NCBI GenBank assembly: GCA_963281255.1
Contig: OY725498.1
Location: 2,170,001-2,234,000 of the forward strand
DNA: 64,000 nucleotides
Source: Aphrocallistes beatrix
Lineage: Eukaryota > Porifera > Hexactinellida > Sceptrulophora > Aphrocallistidae
Direction of reading: 5' to 3'
Of this stretch, positions 26,600-38,690 are shown piece by piece. Position 1 is the first letter of the stretch. Each line of letters opens with the position of its first letter. Under the pieces are notes generated by a model that was given only the letters and a program-made list of their open reading frames with translations, was not told where the DNA came from and made no database searches. Both the position numbers and the translations under genes were made by a program.

Positions 26600-27480
26600 T
26601 AGAGATACAAAATTAAAGACAAGACTGCAATTAAATGTTCAAAATATTTCCCCTTATTCTGAACACAGAGTTCCAACCGCTCCATTCATTTATGAATTGT
26701 ATTTTTGTACTCTTCTTTGAGGATCGCTTTGAGATCCTTGAAACTAGAACTTCCACGCTGGTGCTTGATCTAAAATATCAACCAGATAGGTGTGATTTAA
26801 GATTGTTAACCAACCAGAAGTCACATAGAGAGAAGTCTGGGATGTAAGGTGGATGCTGAAGTTCCACGACCCCCCAAAAACTCCAACATATCCTTCACAA
26901 GCCGAGTTTTATTAGGCCTTTACAGATCGTACATGGGTGTCTCTCTATATAGTGCTGTTCTACTGCAGCAAGGCAGGTAGTGGCATAAAACCCTGTTACT
27001 CTTGGCTTTTAGGTAAGCATATTTGAACAACTGATCGATGTGCTTCAAAGAAAATTGTATACAATAATTTCCATCTAAACATATCGGGCCTGGCTTTTTT
27101 GGAGGGGGGTTTTCTTGATCCGTCGTCATTTTTCCTACCCACATACCGATTTTCTTTCAGATTAATTATAGCTTATCCATGTTTCATCCCCCAGTAAAGA
27201 TTTCGTAAAGACGCCTAGGATCTACATTGCTATTATCTTTTAAGAATTCTTTGGATATTTTTAGCCGTACCATCGCTGAGAATCGGTGAGGTAATGAGGG
27301 GCCCAACTAACACAAAGCTTTCACATTTGAAGAACAATTATCAGAATCTTCTCAACATTTCCCATTGATATCCCAGAATCATGAGCAATATCTTTGATGC
27401 TGCAGTGTGGGTCCTCATCAACAACGGGATTAATACGATAGAGCGATATTCTCTCCCGTCCGAAGCTTAAAATCGGGGCC
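26600..27480 (-). pseudogene. Mariner-like transposase relic
   Basis: Minus-strand frames read in order as a mariner transposase: INPVVDEDPHCSIKDIAHDS (N-terminal HTH with the DEDP linker, about 27400), KLCVSWAPHYLTDSQR (WVPH.LT-type motif, about 27310), then a decayed catalytic region (27140-26650). Many stops and frameshifts. Terminal repeats were not identified. Confidence 0.6.
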
Positions 27481-27524
27481 TGTTTTTTTCGTTTTACGCA
27501 AGCACTGTTTTTTTCGTTTTACGC

Positions 27525-28066
27525 AAGCACATCTTAATAGTAGAAATCCGGCCACTCAAGGAATTGTTTAGGACATAGCAAGGAATCAAATGCTTCCAAA
27601 ATCGAATCATAGATAGTCTACCATATTTGCGACTTCATAGGGCCAAAAGAAATTTAAAAAGACAAAAATTGTAAATTTTGTCAGTGTTCAAAAAAAGGGC
27701 CAAAAAACGGCAAAAATGTCTGTTTTTTGGGAGGAATCAGGAATAAAATGACCAAGTTATAAGATATCGAAAATAAAGTGGTCCTACGTTCATCGCCTAA
27801 TGATATGGAACAACTCTTGAAATTTTCAAACCTCTATCTCAAACCTATTTTGACTTAAAATTCTGTAAAGATTGAAATTTGAAAGTGCCGAGATACAGAG
27901 ATTTTAAGTTTAGATGTAAAGAAGAATGTAAAATGAGTTATTAATAATGAACATAAGCATTCACAAACATTTATTCGCATTTGTACTGCTGATTTAGGTA
28001 TATTCGAAACAAATATTAACAAAAAATAGCAAGAGTACCCTGAAAATCCACAAATTTTGGACTTTT
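27525..28066 (-). repeat. TTAA-family repeat, right-half fragment
   Basis: Inverse of about 43320-43880 in the complete copy (ATAGTCTACCATATTTGCGA, TTCATCGCCTAATGATATGG). The terminus before 27525 is replaced by mariner sequence, and the other half may be 29275-29640. Confidence 0.75.
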
Positions 28067-28162
28067 TAGATTAGATTGGTTCCTTTGGCATCGATTACCA
28101 TTATTCGCATACAATTCAATATCATTATACATTCCTGGCATGTGCAAATACCGATCTTTTGC

Positions 28163-28500
28163 AATATCCTTACTTACAAAACTCGTTTAATATTTATTTG
28201 TTTATATATATGTTTCGCATTGAGTGAAGAAACTACCAAACACAGAAGGCTGATTTTTGGTATGTGGGATTCTGGCAATTACTCCACTAAGTTCACACCT
28301 CAGGCGAAAATGTCGACTCATAATAGAATTATGACACAATTGTCACTTTTTTTATAATTATAAATTTCAGTCTTTCGAATATAACTGAGTCATTTTAGGT
28401 GATACAAGGCTGAAATTTTATTTGACTGTGTATATTAATTAATATTCTTCACATATTCTACAGCTATAATAAAAAAATGAGTCACACAATTGTATTTCAT
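28163..28500 (-). repeat. Diverged hairpin-cluster MITE fragment
   Basis: ATCCTTACTTACAAAACTCG, a short TA tract, then the body (GAAACTACC..AGAAGGCTGATTTTTGG, ATGTCGACTCAT). The hairpin block is missing. Confidence 0.7.
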
Positions 28501-28734
28501 TCAATTTTTAGACAATGATAACTTATTGGTCAATAATACTTTAAGTCCCTATCTGCAACAGAAATACCTATTATGACTAGTTTGTGCCACTATTGGATGA
28601 CATCATAGTGCGCATTGGTACCTATCTGATTGGAAAGCATCTATCAATATTATTATGAATTCAGTTAGGTCCTATCGCTTACACTTGTTGACTAGTACTG
28701 TGTGATATACCTAAGGTGAGAATATATTTTTCAG

Positions 28735-29270
28735 GAACTGAGCAAGTGAGCGGGACAATACTCGATCGCCACAAATGGATTCGATAGACGAGCTGATTTA
28801 TTTTGCAAAGGAATGCATTTCGCCGTTTGTCGGTAAATTTGCCAGGCCGACGAAGTCAGTGAAGTCTTACCCAAACCAGTGATATATTTGGTATGCTTCC
28901 ACCAACGTCTAGGGTCACAATGTAGCAATGACTGCACCTACTCCTGGTAATGGGAGCGGGTTGACTTAGCTAACTTGATAATTTTGTTGCAGAGCAGTCG
29001 GTATATAAGGTTTTTGCTGGACTTAAGGTGAATCGTCGTTGGCGGGTCAGGTGGCGGAAGTAGTCAGTAGTCCAAGATTTGTCTTTGGTGTTACGCTTAA
29101 CCCGTCTAGTAGCAAGATGCTGGTTCATTCGAATAATTATGACAGTGTGGAAGAATTCGAAGTTCTGGTGGCAAGATGGCAGAAAAATCAAAATCAGTGT
29201 CCCGTCGAATTCGGGGATAATAGATGATAGAAACTGTTTGTATATAATCACGTTGACTACTATAGCTAAT
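28735..29270 (-). pseudogene. LINE fragment (endonuclease-RT linker)
   Basis: Minus-strand segments RRVKRNTKDKSWTTDYFRHL (about 29100) and LLHCDPRRWWKHTKYITGLGK (about 28900) match the region between endonuclease and RT in non-LTR ORF2 proteins (..PW.TDY...IR.R...; DP..WW..VK..TG). Frame changes between the pieces. A different LINE lineage from that at 10345. Confidence 0.65.
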
Positions 29271-29274
29271 ATCA

Positions 29275-29640
29275 CAGTGCCATTTCCTGAGTATTTTAGA
29301 AATGAAGTCCCTCATAGAGCTATTTTGATTGGATTTAATATGCTTTTTTTTCTAAATTTTTGTGTTTTATAATCTCTAAAGGGGCCAAACAATTGTGAGG
29401 TCTATATCATTACAAAATATTAGATAAGTAGGAAACTAATTGATGAATGCGCCGAAAAACCACTAATAATTTTTCAATTTTAGTAACACTGAACTTCAAC
29501 TCATAAAAATCAAAATAAATACCGTCCAACAAGTACGATTAGATGGTAGACCACTCACTAATACAATGGAATTAACAATAAACAATTTACCATTTTTAAA
29601 AAAATGTCAGACCATGTTTTTCGAGGGCGGCATCCTAAAC
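29275..29640 (-). repeat. TTAA-family repeat, left-half fragment with terminus
   Basis: Inverted copy of the left part of the family, ending TTTTTCGAGGGCGGCATCC at about 29635. It includes the GATTAGATGGTAGACC stretch that shows what the hAT target at 24744-24751 looked like before insertion. Confidence 0.75.
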
Positions 29641-29890
29641 ATACCAAGTTCAATTTTATCTCGAAGGAAGGTACTTCACTTTAAACCTATGCAGTCCTAA
29701 ATCAGTCGGATATTGCCTTGCTTAGTAATTATGAGTAATAGTTTTGATGGAGTTATCATATTGATAAATATCTCATGAGTTATTAACATTAACATATACG
29801 GACATATTTTCTCACCTTTCGAAAAAAATCTTATTTCAAGCTGGAACCTAGCTCTCAACGGCTAATATAGAGTATTTAAATGCTCTAAAA

Positions 29891-30144
29891 CATTGTTTCT
29901 TAACCTTTTTAGACCTCAATATCCCCAAAGCTCTCCTGCACCTCACCCGATACCCCAAAAAATTAATCAATCAACGCCATTACTGAAGCTATTGTATGAT
30001 GAATTAAAAAGGCAATATATAAGCTCAATAAAATTGAAAATACCCCGCAAATAGAACACTTAGTTTTACTAGCTGATTGGATATACCCTAAAATGAATCT
30101 CGACACCCCCTTGGAGTATCGAGGCATAACGTTAAGAAACCCTG
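29891..30144. mobile_element. 254-bp hAT-like MITE
   Basis: Ends CATTGTTTCTTAACC and GTTAAGAAACCCTG are inverted repeats, flanked by perfect 8-bp duplications CTCTAAAA (29883-29890, 30145-30152). Non-coding. Confidence 0.85.
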
Positions 30145-30152
30145 CTCTAAAA

Positions 30153-30515
30153 TGAGTATTTCCCGATGTATTCCGATATTCACAAAACATGTTGCCTCCG
30201 AATCACTTCCTGGAGCTGCACTATCGGTCGTCAACTGACATTTTTAGTGTGCTTCCTATATTATTATGTTGGATCTATGATCCAATATAATAATATAGTA
30301 GCACAGTAGCAAATGAGAGCTGGTGTCTGGCCGTACACAGACCAGAGTTTAAAAGAAATCGCCCTGAAATTTTTTGTGAAACTGCGGACATATATGTAGA
30401 TGTGCATCTCCTCATACGATTCTCAATATATTCTAAATCATCATCATTACGTAGCATTTTGAGATTTCATTCTTTTGATTATTACACAAAAACTAGAAGA
30501 GCTAGAAACTTGATC
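30153..30515. other. Unannotated
   Basis: Contains a small perfect inverted repeat around 30258-30300 (TATATTATTATGTTGGATC / GATCCAATATAATAATATA). Nothing else recognised. Confidence 0.45.
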
Positions 30516-30701
30516 TATATGTATATATATATATATCTCTGTAACGAATTGATTGAAGAAACTGCAGGGCACAGAAAGCTAATTTTTGGCATGTGGGAGT
30601 CTTTGGCTATGGCTCCAGTAAGTTCTGAGCTCAGAGCAAAATGTCGACTCATCGTGGAATTATGACGTCATTGTCACATTTTAAAAAGTTAAGCCATAGC
30701 C

Positions 30702-31396
30702 ATAGCATTCTAATACAGGGTGTAACAAAATTGATGCCCTATTACAGATGGTCAATCGGTTTTCAATTTGTTTTGAGTAAAATCTTGGCATGAGAGGTCT
30801 CTTGTAGCTTTCTTGTAGCTTCTCTTGTAGCTTCTTGTAGCTAGTCTTGTAGCTAGTCTTGTAGCTTGTAGTCTTGTAGTCTTGTAGTCTTGTAGCTTGT
30901 AGTCTTGTAGTCTTGTAGTCTTGTCTTGTTGTAGTCTTGTTTGTAGTCTTGTAGTCTTGTAGCTAGGTCTCTTGTAGCTTTCTTGTAGCTTCTCTTGTAG
31001 CTTAATCAATCACTGATGTCCTTCTTAAACTAAAACGAAAAACTGGATTAGTTTTGACAAGAAAACTCCTACCAAACATGTCCGAATACATTTTCAAACA
31101 AAACGGTGCTCTTGCTCACAAGGCTATATGGACATAAAATTGTTGAACTGCTGATTTGTTTGTAATTTACCTTAGAATTGTCAATAAACATCTATTATAT
31201 GCTCAAAATTTAGTCTAGGCGATTAGATTGGGTAATACTGGGTTAACATAGTCAATAACACTTTCGGATCTTACTATTGTTTCATATTAGAATGATATAA
31301 TTGATGCTAAACACAATTTTCCAAAATCTACATTGAACGGCATTAACCCATCCATGGTACATGCAGTGCCAGTGCCTTAGTGTATTAGAATGCTAT
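30702..31396. mobile_element. 695-bp Mutator-like MITE with minisatellite
   Basis: Ends ATAGCATTCTAATACA and its complement, flanked by perfect 9-bp duplications GCCATAGCC (30693-30701, 31397-31405). The termini resemble those of the 4.46-kb element at 40458-44913. The interior holds a TCTTGTAG minisatellite. 9-bp duplications are typical of MULEs, but no transposase is present to prove it. Confidence 0.8.
30795..31003. repeat. (TCTTGTAG)n minisatellite
   Basis: Degenerate tandem units TCTTGTAG, TCTTGTAGCT and TTGTAGCTAG over about 200 bp. The open minus-strand frame across it is low-complexity and not a gene. Confidence 0.85.
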
Positions 31397-32951
31397 GCCA
31401 TAGCCTACTATAATAAGGCCTCAGAGTAACTTGCGAATTTGGCACTAGGGATGCAGTAGAAGATGGTTAAAGAAATACATGAGCTGCCTTAAATCATTAA
31501 CAAAGCCCAATAGAGCTTAGGAATGTATTACCAGCATATATAAATATGTTGTCAAAGCACCCATATCCGTTGTTAAAATTTAGATTAGTCATCAAATGAT
31601 TGCGCCACAGGCTATATTTGGGTCAAATTTAGTGATTTTCAGATGTCGTTTAAGGGCACTTCTAAGTGTTTTTATTATAAAGTTTTTCGCAGAGAACTGA
31701 GAAGTGAATGTGTTAATACTAAAAATTTGGAATTTTTTCATGGAATGTTGCTACATTCCAGTGTTGCTATGGAAACGTGTTTTGGTCAGTTGGGGCTATA
31801 TCTTGAAAACAGCGATAGCTAGACATTCAAATTAATCCCATTTGATAGCAAATAGGCTACTTCCTATTAAGCTATAATACAATTTATATGTCTTAATTCA
31901 ATAATTTACGAGTTATTAGACAATTTATCATATTGGTCACATTTGGTAATTTGTCGACTATCTCGTAAACCATTGAATTTAGACATAGAAATTGTATTAT
32001 AGCTAAATGGGAAGTAGCCTATTTGTTATCAAATGGGATTATATTTGAATGTCTAGCTATCGCTGTTTTCAAGATATAGCCCCAACTGACCAAAACACGT
32101 TTCCATAGCAACACTAGAATGTAAGAACATTCCATGAAAAAATTCCAAATTTTTAGTATTAACACATTCACTTCTCAGTTCTATGCGAAAAACTTATAAT
32201 AAAAACACTTAGAAGTGCCCTTAAACGACCAAAATCACTAAATTTGACCCAATTATAGCCTGTGGCGCAATCATTTGATGACTAATCAAAATTTTAACAA
32301 TGGATATGGGTGCTTTGACACCATATTTATATATGCTGGTAATACATTCCTAAGCTCTATTGTGCTTTGTTAATGATTTAAGGCAGCTCATGTATTTCTT
32401 CATCCATCTTCTACCGCATCCCTGGTAAAGTTACTCTTAGGCCTGTTGCATGATATTCTGAGATCGTGATATTTTGAGATTCTAGTATAGCATAACCATG
32501 GACGGCATATTACCATGATATTCTGAGATGTAGTCAATGTGAAGCTTGAGATTCACTTGTGGTTTACTATTATGTAATTTCGAAAGTTATTCTTGTATTC
32601 CTGAATAACCTAGTAGAGTAGCTAGTAGCTATGCAGATGAATTATACTACAAGTAGACTTAGACTTCAACCATCCGACTTATTCGTTTCTCAATAATGGA
32701 AGTTTTTAGTTAAGCAGTATTAAGATATTCAAAACTCTTAAATTAAGAGCGATTCAGAGTAATACCTGATTCTATGTTGGGTAATAATTTCCTATTTGAT
32801 GTAGATTATTATCATTTGATTATACATAATAGCCAACTTATATCCCTTTTACAAATAAAATTAAACAATTTGTGATTGTTATTACTTAATATCATTTTGA
32901 TAGAAAAACATTTCAAATTTCGTAATACATAAATATACAATTAATAAGATT

Positions 32952-32952
32952 C

Positions 32953-33007
<55 letters not shown>
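32952..33007. repeat. (CAA)n microsatellite
   Basis: About 18 uninterrupted CAA units in the 3' untranslated part of the Ginger-like element. Confidence 0.95.
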
Positions 33008-33502
33008 TCGAAAAAAGATTAATCCTATACAACTAATCATATAAAATTCCTTTTATAAATATAATACGAAGTTGAACAGTAGCATCTCCCTGAATAAATC
33101 TTGAATTGTGGTGTGACACTGACTTGAGTATCATAAGCTCGTTTTCTAGTTCACTAGAATTATACGGAATCCTTATTGAGACTATTCTATAGATTTTGTA
33201 AATTATGAATACGATATATTAGTAGTACAAGGTTGAATGCCGAAAGATCTAAGATTTGACCCCAAAATCAATAATTGCCCCCAACCTACAATTCGGTAAT
33301 ACTGTACGAAATTCTCAACTCCATGAAAATTTTATCTACATGTCTCATAGTTATATAAATTAGATACTAGTATATATGCACCATATGAATACATGGCATC
33401 GATTAGTATATTTTGTGATTCCATTCAGTGTTTCGTCCCGGATTTGAACCAAGGTTTATATAGGCAAATCCTGCTTGACATAATACAAATGTCGATCTAG
33501 AT

Positions 33503-33730
33503 CAGGGGTCGGAAAACGGAGGCCCGTGGAGACGATTTCCGTGGCCGCGAAAAATGGGTACAACCTGGCATTATATTACCAAATTATCTCACTTTAGTAA
33601 AAATTCATAAATAGCTAGAAAGAGCGCACATCATACTATTCATGTTCGATATCTACTTATTTGATGATCCATATGGGATTCTACCATTGTAAATTGTGTC
33701 GCGTGCCATCAAATTTTGTCATGTACCACA
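33503..33730. repeat. hAT-like terminal fragment inside Ginger copy 1
   Basis: CAGGGGTCGGAAAACGGAGG with GGCCCGTGG resembles hAT ends. GTCGCGTGCCATCAAATTTT near 33700 is complementary to a segment of the fragment at 59398, so both belong to one family. Borders are uncertain. Confidence 0.45.
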
Positions 33731-34148
33731 ATTTGGTGCCATGATTAAACCGATTGAACCACTAAACCATTTGAGTAAGCGAAACAAAATCTCAGAATGC
33801 TACGATATCTCAAGATATTACGATCTCAAGATATCACGCAATACTACTAAAAGTATAGTCGATTGGTATGGAAAAACATACTGAAATCTTAGGCATTTCA
33901 AAATTTAGCCACGGTTTACGTATTATAGCACGTATAGTCGGCAAAATTAAAATGAATGGGAGATTTAGGAGTATAGTTTCAAAGCCCGGATAAACCCTGG
34001 TTTGGACTCTTCAGTTACGTTTCCTTTCACGTAAGACACTAGAAATGGATGTATCGGATTGTTGATAGTCAAGTGTCAAGCGTTATGTTGCTAGGGATTT
34101 GTTCTCGGAAGACGATTGGTGGAATGGAGTTTGAATAGGTGACTTCGA

Positions 34149-37100
34149 TTATTCGATGATTTGAACATCATCTGATTTCACCCCATAGGTTTGAGTAGGA
34201 CTGTTTATCATCGAAATAACAGGTTCATAGTGTTTAGCAAAGTTCGTGATATAGAATGCTGCGTTTGGATTGCTACTGGCTCGAAGTAAACTCCAACGAA
34301 CTTCATGAATTAAGGTACCTGCTTTCAAATAATCATTATTCGCAACAAATATGTCAACATCAAGAATAGCTGAAGCTGCCATTATCTCCACATCGCTACC
34401 CCAAGTTCCCTCTAGACAAATTAGGTTTTCGTCCATAAGATACTTGCATGGCGTTACATTTTTTTGGTGGAAATACCATCCAAGTGTTGTTATTCCTTCA
34501 CTTGCAATAAAGTTTGAAATTATTGCTCGAAGTTGCAAGTGGCTTTCTTGGCTCCCAGTTATGATCATTGAGAGACAACGGAATAGACAATTTCCATCTC
34601 CTATTATACTTTCAGTCTCCCATGGTTGATAATCACAGATAGGCTGTCCAACGAGATTGTGTGGTTGTCTTATTGATGATTCATATTTGAGTCCAAGCTT
34701 CAGACAAGTATCTCTCTGCCACTTTTCGGACCGTACTGAAATCTTAGGCATTTCTTTAGGCAAGTTCAGACACTTCTTATTACAATCATGTGGAAATGTT
34801 TCCCAAAGAATAGTATTAAGATATTCGATCGCCTAGAAATAAAATCCTATTCTTAGTACTTTCCAATTAATATAAATCCTATTCTTAAAATTACTTACAA
34901 TTCCATAGAGAACTTTGTATGTGTACTTGGCTGCAAGTGAGTCACCTAACTTCGGATAGAGTTCTCCGGTCCAGTTTAGTAGAAGCTCTCTGATTTCTGA
35001 TTTCTAGGTGTGATATATATTTTGAAATTTCAAATACACGGCAACATTGTATGAAAATTTAGAAAAAATTACCATTTGGTCTCCCGTGGTATCTTGAAGG
35101 AAAGTGAATAGGAGAGTATTGGGAACATAGTTGTGAAAACGATGAAGTCGATTGTGTAAAGCTTCATGTAATGGTGACATGAATGTGTTGTCTAGCACAT
35201 TCCTTTGTAGTATTGCCTATAGAGAGATGAAAGGAATAAATTTAACTCGTCAAATTCTTTCGCAAAGATGCAGTTTCATCATAAAATGATGATTACAACT
35301 TTCTAATAGTATGTATGTAGTTACGTAAGTATTGCTACATACCTTGAAGTCATCAAGAATTGAGAGAATTGTTTGTTTGGAAAATCCAAAAAGATGATGC
35401 TGCTCTGACTGCAAAGAAAAATACGAATCAATAAATTTCATCAAGTCATGTTTAATTGTTTTTGACATATTTCTAACCTCCATTCTAGGCTTCTTGCTTG
35501 GATTGATTTGAAGATTGATAAAATCTCCACACTGCCTCTTACGTGTTGAGCCGATATCCTCACGTCTGTAATATGGGCGTACGATATCGATTGGGACCTT
35601 CTTCTCCTTCCCAGACCCAACTTTATGGTTAGAGATGATGGCATGGCTGTCTGTAACACGTACCACAGTACAAGGCCCTACGTATTTACTCTCTTGCTTT
35701 GTGTGAGGCATTTTCTTCAACTTGGGCATGTTCGTGTATAAAATCTCATCGCCCTCTTTTACCTCGGACCTAATTTGAGCATTGTATATTAACTTAATTA
35801 TCGAGATAATGACATTCAACAACTTCAAGAACTTAAATACTATATAATATCTAAATAAGTAATTCCGATGCCATTAGATCATCCATAATGTTACTAAATT
35901 GATCCGTCTGTAATTTCGAATTATTATACATAATACGTACATTTAGAATAACATACCTTATTCGATTAACCTTTTTATCATATTGCCTCTTTTGTTTCAA
36001 TTGTTCATTCCGAATTAATTCGCCAGCAAGATCGCAAGTTGAATTTCGAAATGACTCAAGAGCAGATATAGAGCTCTGTGGCTCCTCTGCAGGTAGAGAA
36101 TAAACGTTTCTTGCACTCTCATCCTCATTATGGTCGTAGAGAGCATAAATAACCTCCTCCGTATCGACATCCTCCTCTGCTGACACTGACACACCAGTGA
36201 TAGATGGAACTAGATTCTCATATCTTGAGTCTCTTCCCCACATCACTCGGAATGGTGTATTTCCATGGGATTTTTTCAGAGTGGAATTCATGCAGAGGAG
36301 TGCTGGCTTCAGTAGTTGCGACCAATTCGTATTTCCAGATTCAATCTTCATCCTGTTCAGCTTCCTATATTCAATTGTTATGCAGAACTGTATTTAAAAC
36401 CTTCGCCTGGCTAGGTAAAAACCGGACCACTCCTAAAACCGTGGCGCCGGCGCTGGGTCCGGTTGACCAACTATTAAGAATGCATACATAAAAGATCCTC
36501 TGTGCACACAAATGACTCTGGTTAATACGAATTAGAACTTACATCTTCAAAATTTTGTTGTGAGCCTCAACCAGTCCATTTGCCATGGGGTGATACGCTC
36601 GGGTACTTCGGTTTTCGATACCTAGCTTCTTATTTAACTCCTGAAATACCTAAAAATAATAATAATTTTAATAGATGTAACGTTAAAAAGGGAAAGTTAT
36701 TACCTACAAATAGTACTTACCTTGGAGGTGAACTCTTTCCCTTGATCATGCTGTATGATATCAGGCAATCCGAGCTCAAGGTAGATATCTTCTAACTGAC
36801 TAATAACTTCACTAGTCGTCTTGGTTCTGAGAGGTCTTGCAACGACATATTTGGATAGATAGCAAACAGTGACTAATACATGTTTATAGCCATCGGAAGT
36901 TTCCGGGAGATCACATATTAAATCCATCCCTATGTGTTTCCATGGTCTTTCTGGAGATGGAATTGGTCGCAATTTTTTCTGTGGCTGTGGTGGTAGAGCC
37001 TTTTCGCGCTGGCATTCACAAGTTCTCACCTTATATCAAACATATTGACGAATAAGTATTAATACAACCGACACAAATTCTGCTAGTATGAGAGTTTAAA

Positions 37101-37890
37101 GTTAAAACAAAATCATTATTATAAATGCAAGCGCGTCAAACTATTATAACCTACCAAGTATGTCCTTACATAAGTGTTTTTACAAAAACTACATCATTAT
37201 TATCTATTGTTCTTTCCATGACCAACAAGAAAGTTTAATAATTGAATTTGGTCTTGGAGTTGGCATCCTTCTACGTGATCATACTGAAATGCTAAAGAAA
37301 CTTTTCCTTTCTCGAGAAGTCAAATAGGTTCATTTGTAAATATTAGATGGTACTAATTAATGATAATGTAATTCCAAAATTTTACTTACATAATTTGCAA
37401 TATCTGGATTCATTCCAACCCATGTATACTGTTGCTGAATTCCATTAGCGGTTGAATTAATCCCAGGATGTCCGAGTTTGTCATGGAATTTAGTCAATAA
37501 TTCCTTCAACTCATCCCGAGTAGGAACTTGGAGTTTCAACTCTCGGCCGCTTTGTATGCAAATCTAAATTTACAAGGATTTTACAATCGTAAACACTGAA
37601 CTCTTTTGATAAAAAATCCACTCTAGATGTCGAGGACAAAAGCCACTAACGACATGGGGGAATATATTGATATCAACGGGAGAATTTTAAGGATAAAATC
37701 CTGGATTTTGAGCTTGAAACCTGACTCTGCGCAAATCTCGAAAGGGTTGGTGAATAAATTATACTTACCTTATAAAGTCGATTTGGCTCCTCTTCTGACA
37801 GGCAATACTGATTAGCCTTCCTTTTGAAATTCCACTGCCGTTGAGCGGAGTTTTGGGTTGACTCTGGGTAGATGCCTTTCCCAAGAAATT
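34149..37890 (-). CDS. Integrase-type transposase fused to OTU-like protease (Ginger-like)
   Basis: About 800 aa from ten exons: ~37890-37769, 37563-37390, 37029-36721, 36649-36543, 36364-35957, 35769-35478, 35408-35343, 35216-35073, 35003-34899, 34832-34149; all junctions GT-AG with matching phases. Exon 2 and the start of exon 3 give the zinc-binding part (FHDKLGHPG ... CECQ, with one residue fewer than usual between the Cys). Exons 3-4 give the catalytic core: GMDL, HDQGKEF and, after splicing, NGLVEAHNK, so the second Asp and the Glu are exactly 35 residues apart (DD35E). Exon 6 has a GPY/F-like SKYVGPCTVVRV. Exon 10 is OTU-like: DGNCLFRC with catalytic Cys, and NFAKHYEPV with the expected His. 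The intron 35409-35477 is in frame and could be retained. The start codon is missing: exon 1 is preceded in frame by TGA with no ATG, where the other two copies have one. The protein may therefore be untranslated or start elsewhere. Confidence 0.82.
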
Positions 37891-38655
37891 CGACCAATTC
37901 GAATCAAGTCAATAAATGAAGTCAATAAATGAAATTGTGTAGCAAATCAGTAAAATAATCAACTATCAATAATGAAAAGAAATAATGTCGATTATATAAG
38001 CAAAAATCCATACATATTAGTAAACCACAAGTGAATCTCAAGCTTCACATTGACTACATCTCAGAATATCATGGTAATATGCCGTCCATGGTTATGCTAT
38101 ACTAGAATCTCAAAATATCACGATCTCAGAATATCATGCAACAGGCCTTATATATAGTAGGCTATGGTTAAGCAATACAGTTATTCGAGCATAACTCAGC
38201 CATTATAGGAGATAGAAGGATGAAATTTTAATATAATCTGTATAGTTACATATCTCATATATGATGCGACTATCATCAAAAAATGGTGACTCATCACTTT
38301 TTTATGGCGTCATCATTACTCATCAAAATTTTAAAAATTGATAATTTTGGTGATTTTTCGTGCGATATCGAATATAATAGTAGGACAGACGTATTTAGAG
38401 ATGTTATTGCCCTTATAATCAACCAGTGTGATCCTAGGCGACCGAAGGGACCCTCCGGCGGACACAAAGTGTCTGCCAGCCGCGCAGCGCAAGCAAGCGA
38501 AGCGTGCTTGTATATACTAAAACTGCAAGAAATGTTCTATTTTTATTTCAGATTCTTAAACTATACATCTGAATTATTTTTTATTGAAACTTTCAAAACA
38601 ATACTTACTCTAATGGGGAAAATTATCAACCTGTACCACTAATCGTCATAATATA

Positions 38656-38690
38656 CACTGCCTGGTCAAAAGTATTGGAACACCATATTG
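38656..38690 (+). repeat. Tc1-like terminal repeat, solo end
   Basis: After TA, CACTGCCTGGTCAAAAGTAT followed by TGGAACACC is very like Tc1-family termini. No matching opposite end was seen within 1.5 kb. Confidence 0.5.

Larger units (their letters stand above)
32444..38143 (-). mobile_element. Ginger-like DNA transposon, complete (copy 1, 5.7 kb)
   Basis: TIRs of 126 bp (32444-32569, 38018-38143) are identical by eye, starting TGTTGCATGATATTCTGAG, and flanked by GGCC (32440-32443, 38144-38147). The related palindromic copy at 41217-42292 shows the uninterrupted site with a single GGCC, which proves the 4-bp duplication. The element encodes a gypsy-type integrase with GPY/F-like segment fused to an OTU-like protease over ten exons. 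TGT termini, 4-bp duplication, integrase-type transposase and GPY/F match what I recall of the Ginger1 superfamily, in which OTU domains have been reported. Identical TIRs indicate a recent insertion. Confidence 0.88.
30695..38166. mobile_element. Palindromic element, copy 2, carrying two nested insertions
   Basis: The same 1.07-kb palindrome as at 3488-4552: outer ends CATAGCC (30695) and GTAGGCTATG (38166), flanked by GTTAAGC. A 695-bp MITE is inserted after the first 7 bp and a Ginger-like transposon at GGCC near the other end. Arms 31399-31940 and 31950-32443 plus 38148-38166 are strongly complementary. Confidence 0.85.
30516..38510 (-). mobile_element. Hairpin-cluster MITE split by a 7.5-kb nested insertion
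   Basis: The TA tract and first half of the body (30516-30694) stop at AAAAAGTTAAGC. The second half resumes at 38167 with GTTAAGCAATACAGTTATTC and runs through the hairpin block to CTTG at 38510. The repeated GTTAAGC (30688-30694, 38167-38173) is the duplication made by the palindromic element now between the halves. Confidence 0.85.

Noticed and set aside
30752-31009. Lys/Thr/Arg/Gln-rich minus-strand ORF of 85 codons
   Set aside because: Entirely within the TCTTGTAG minisatellite; low complexity.
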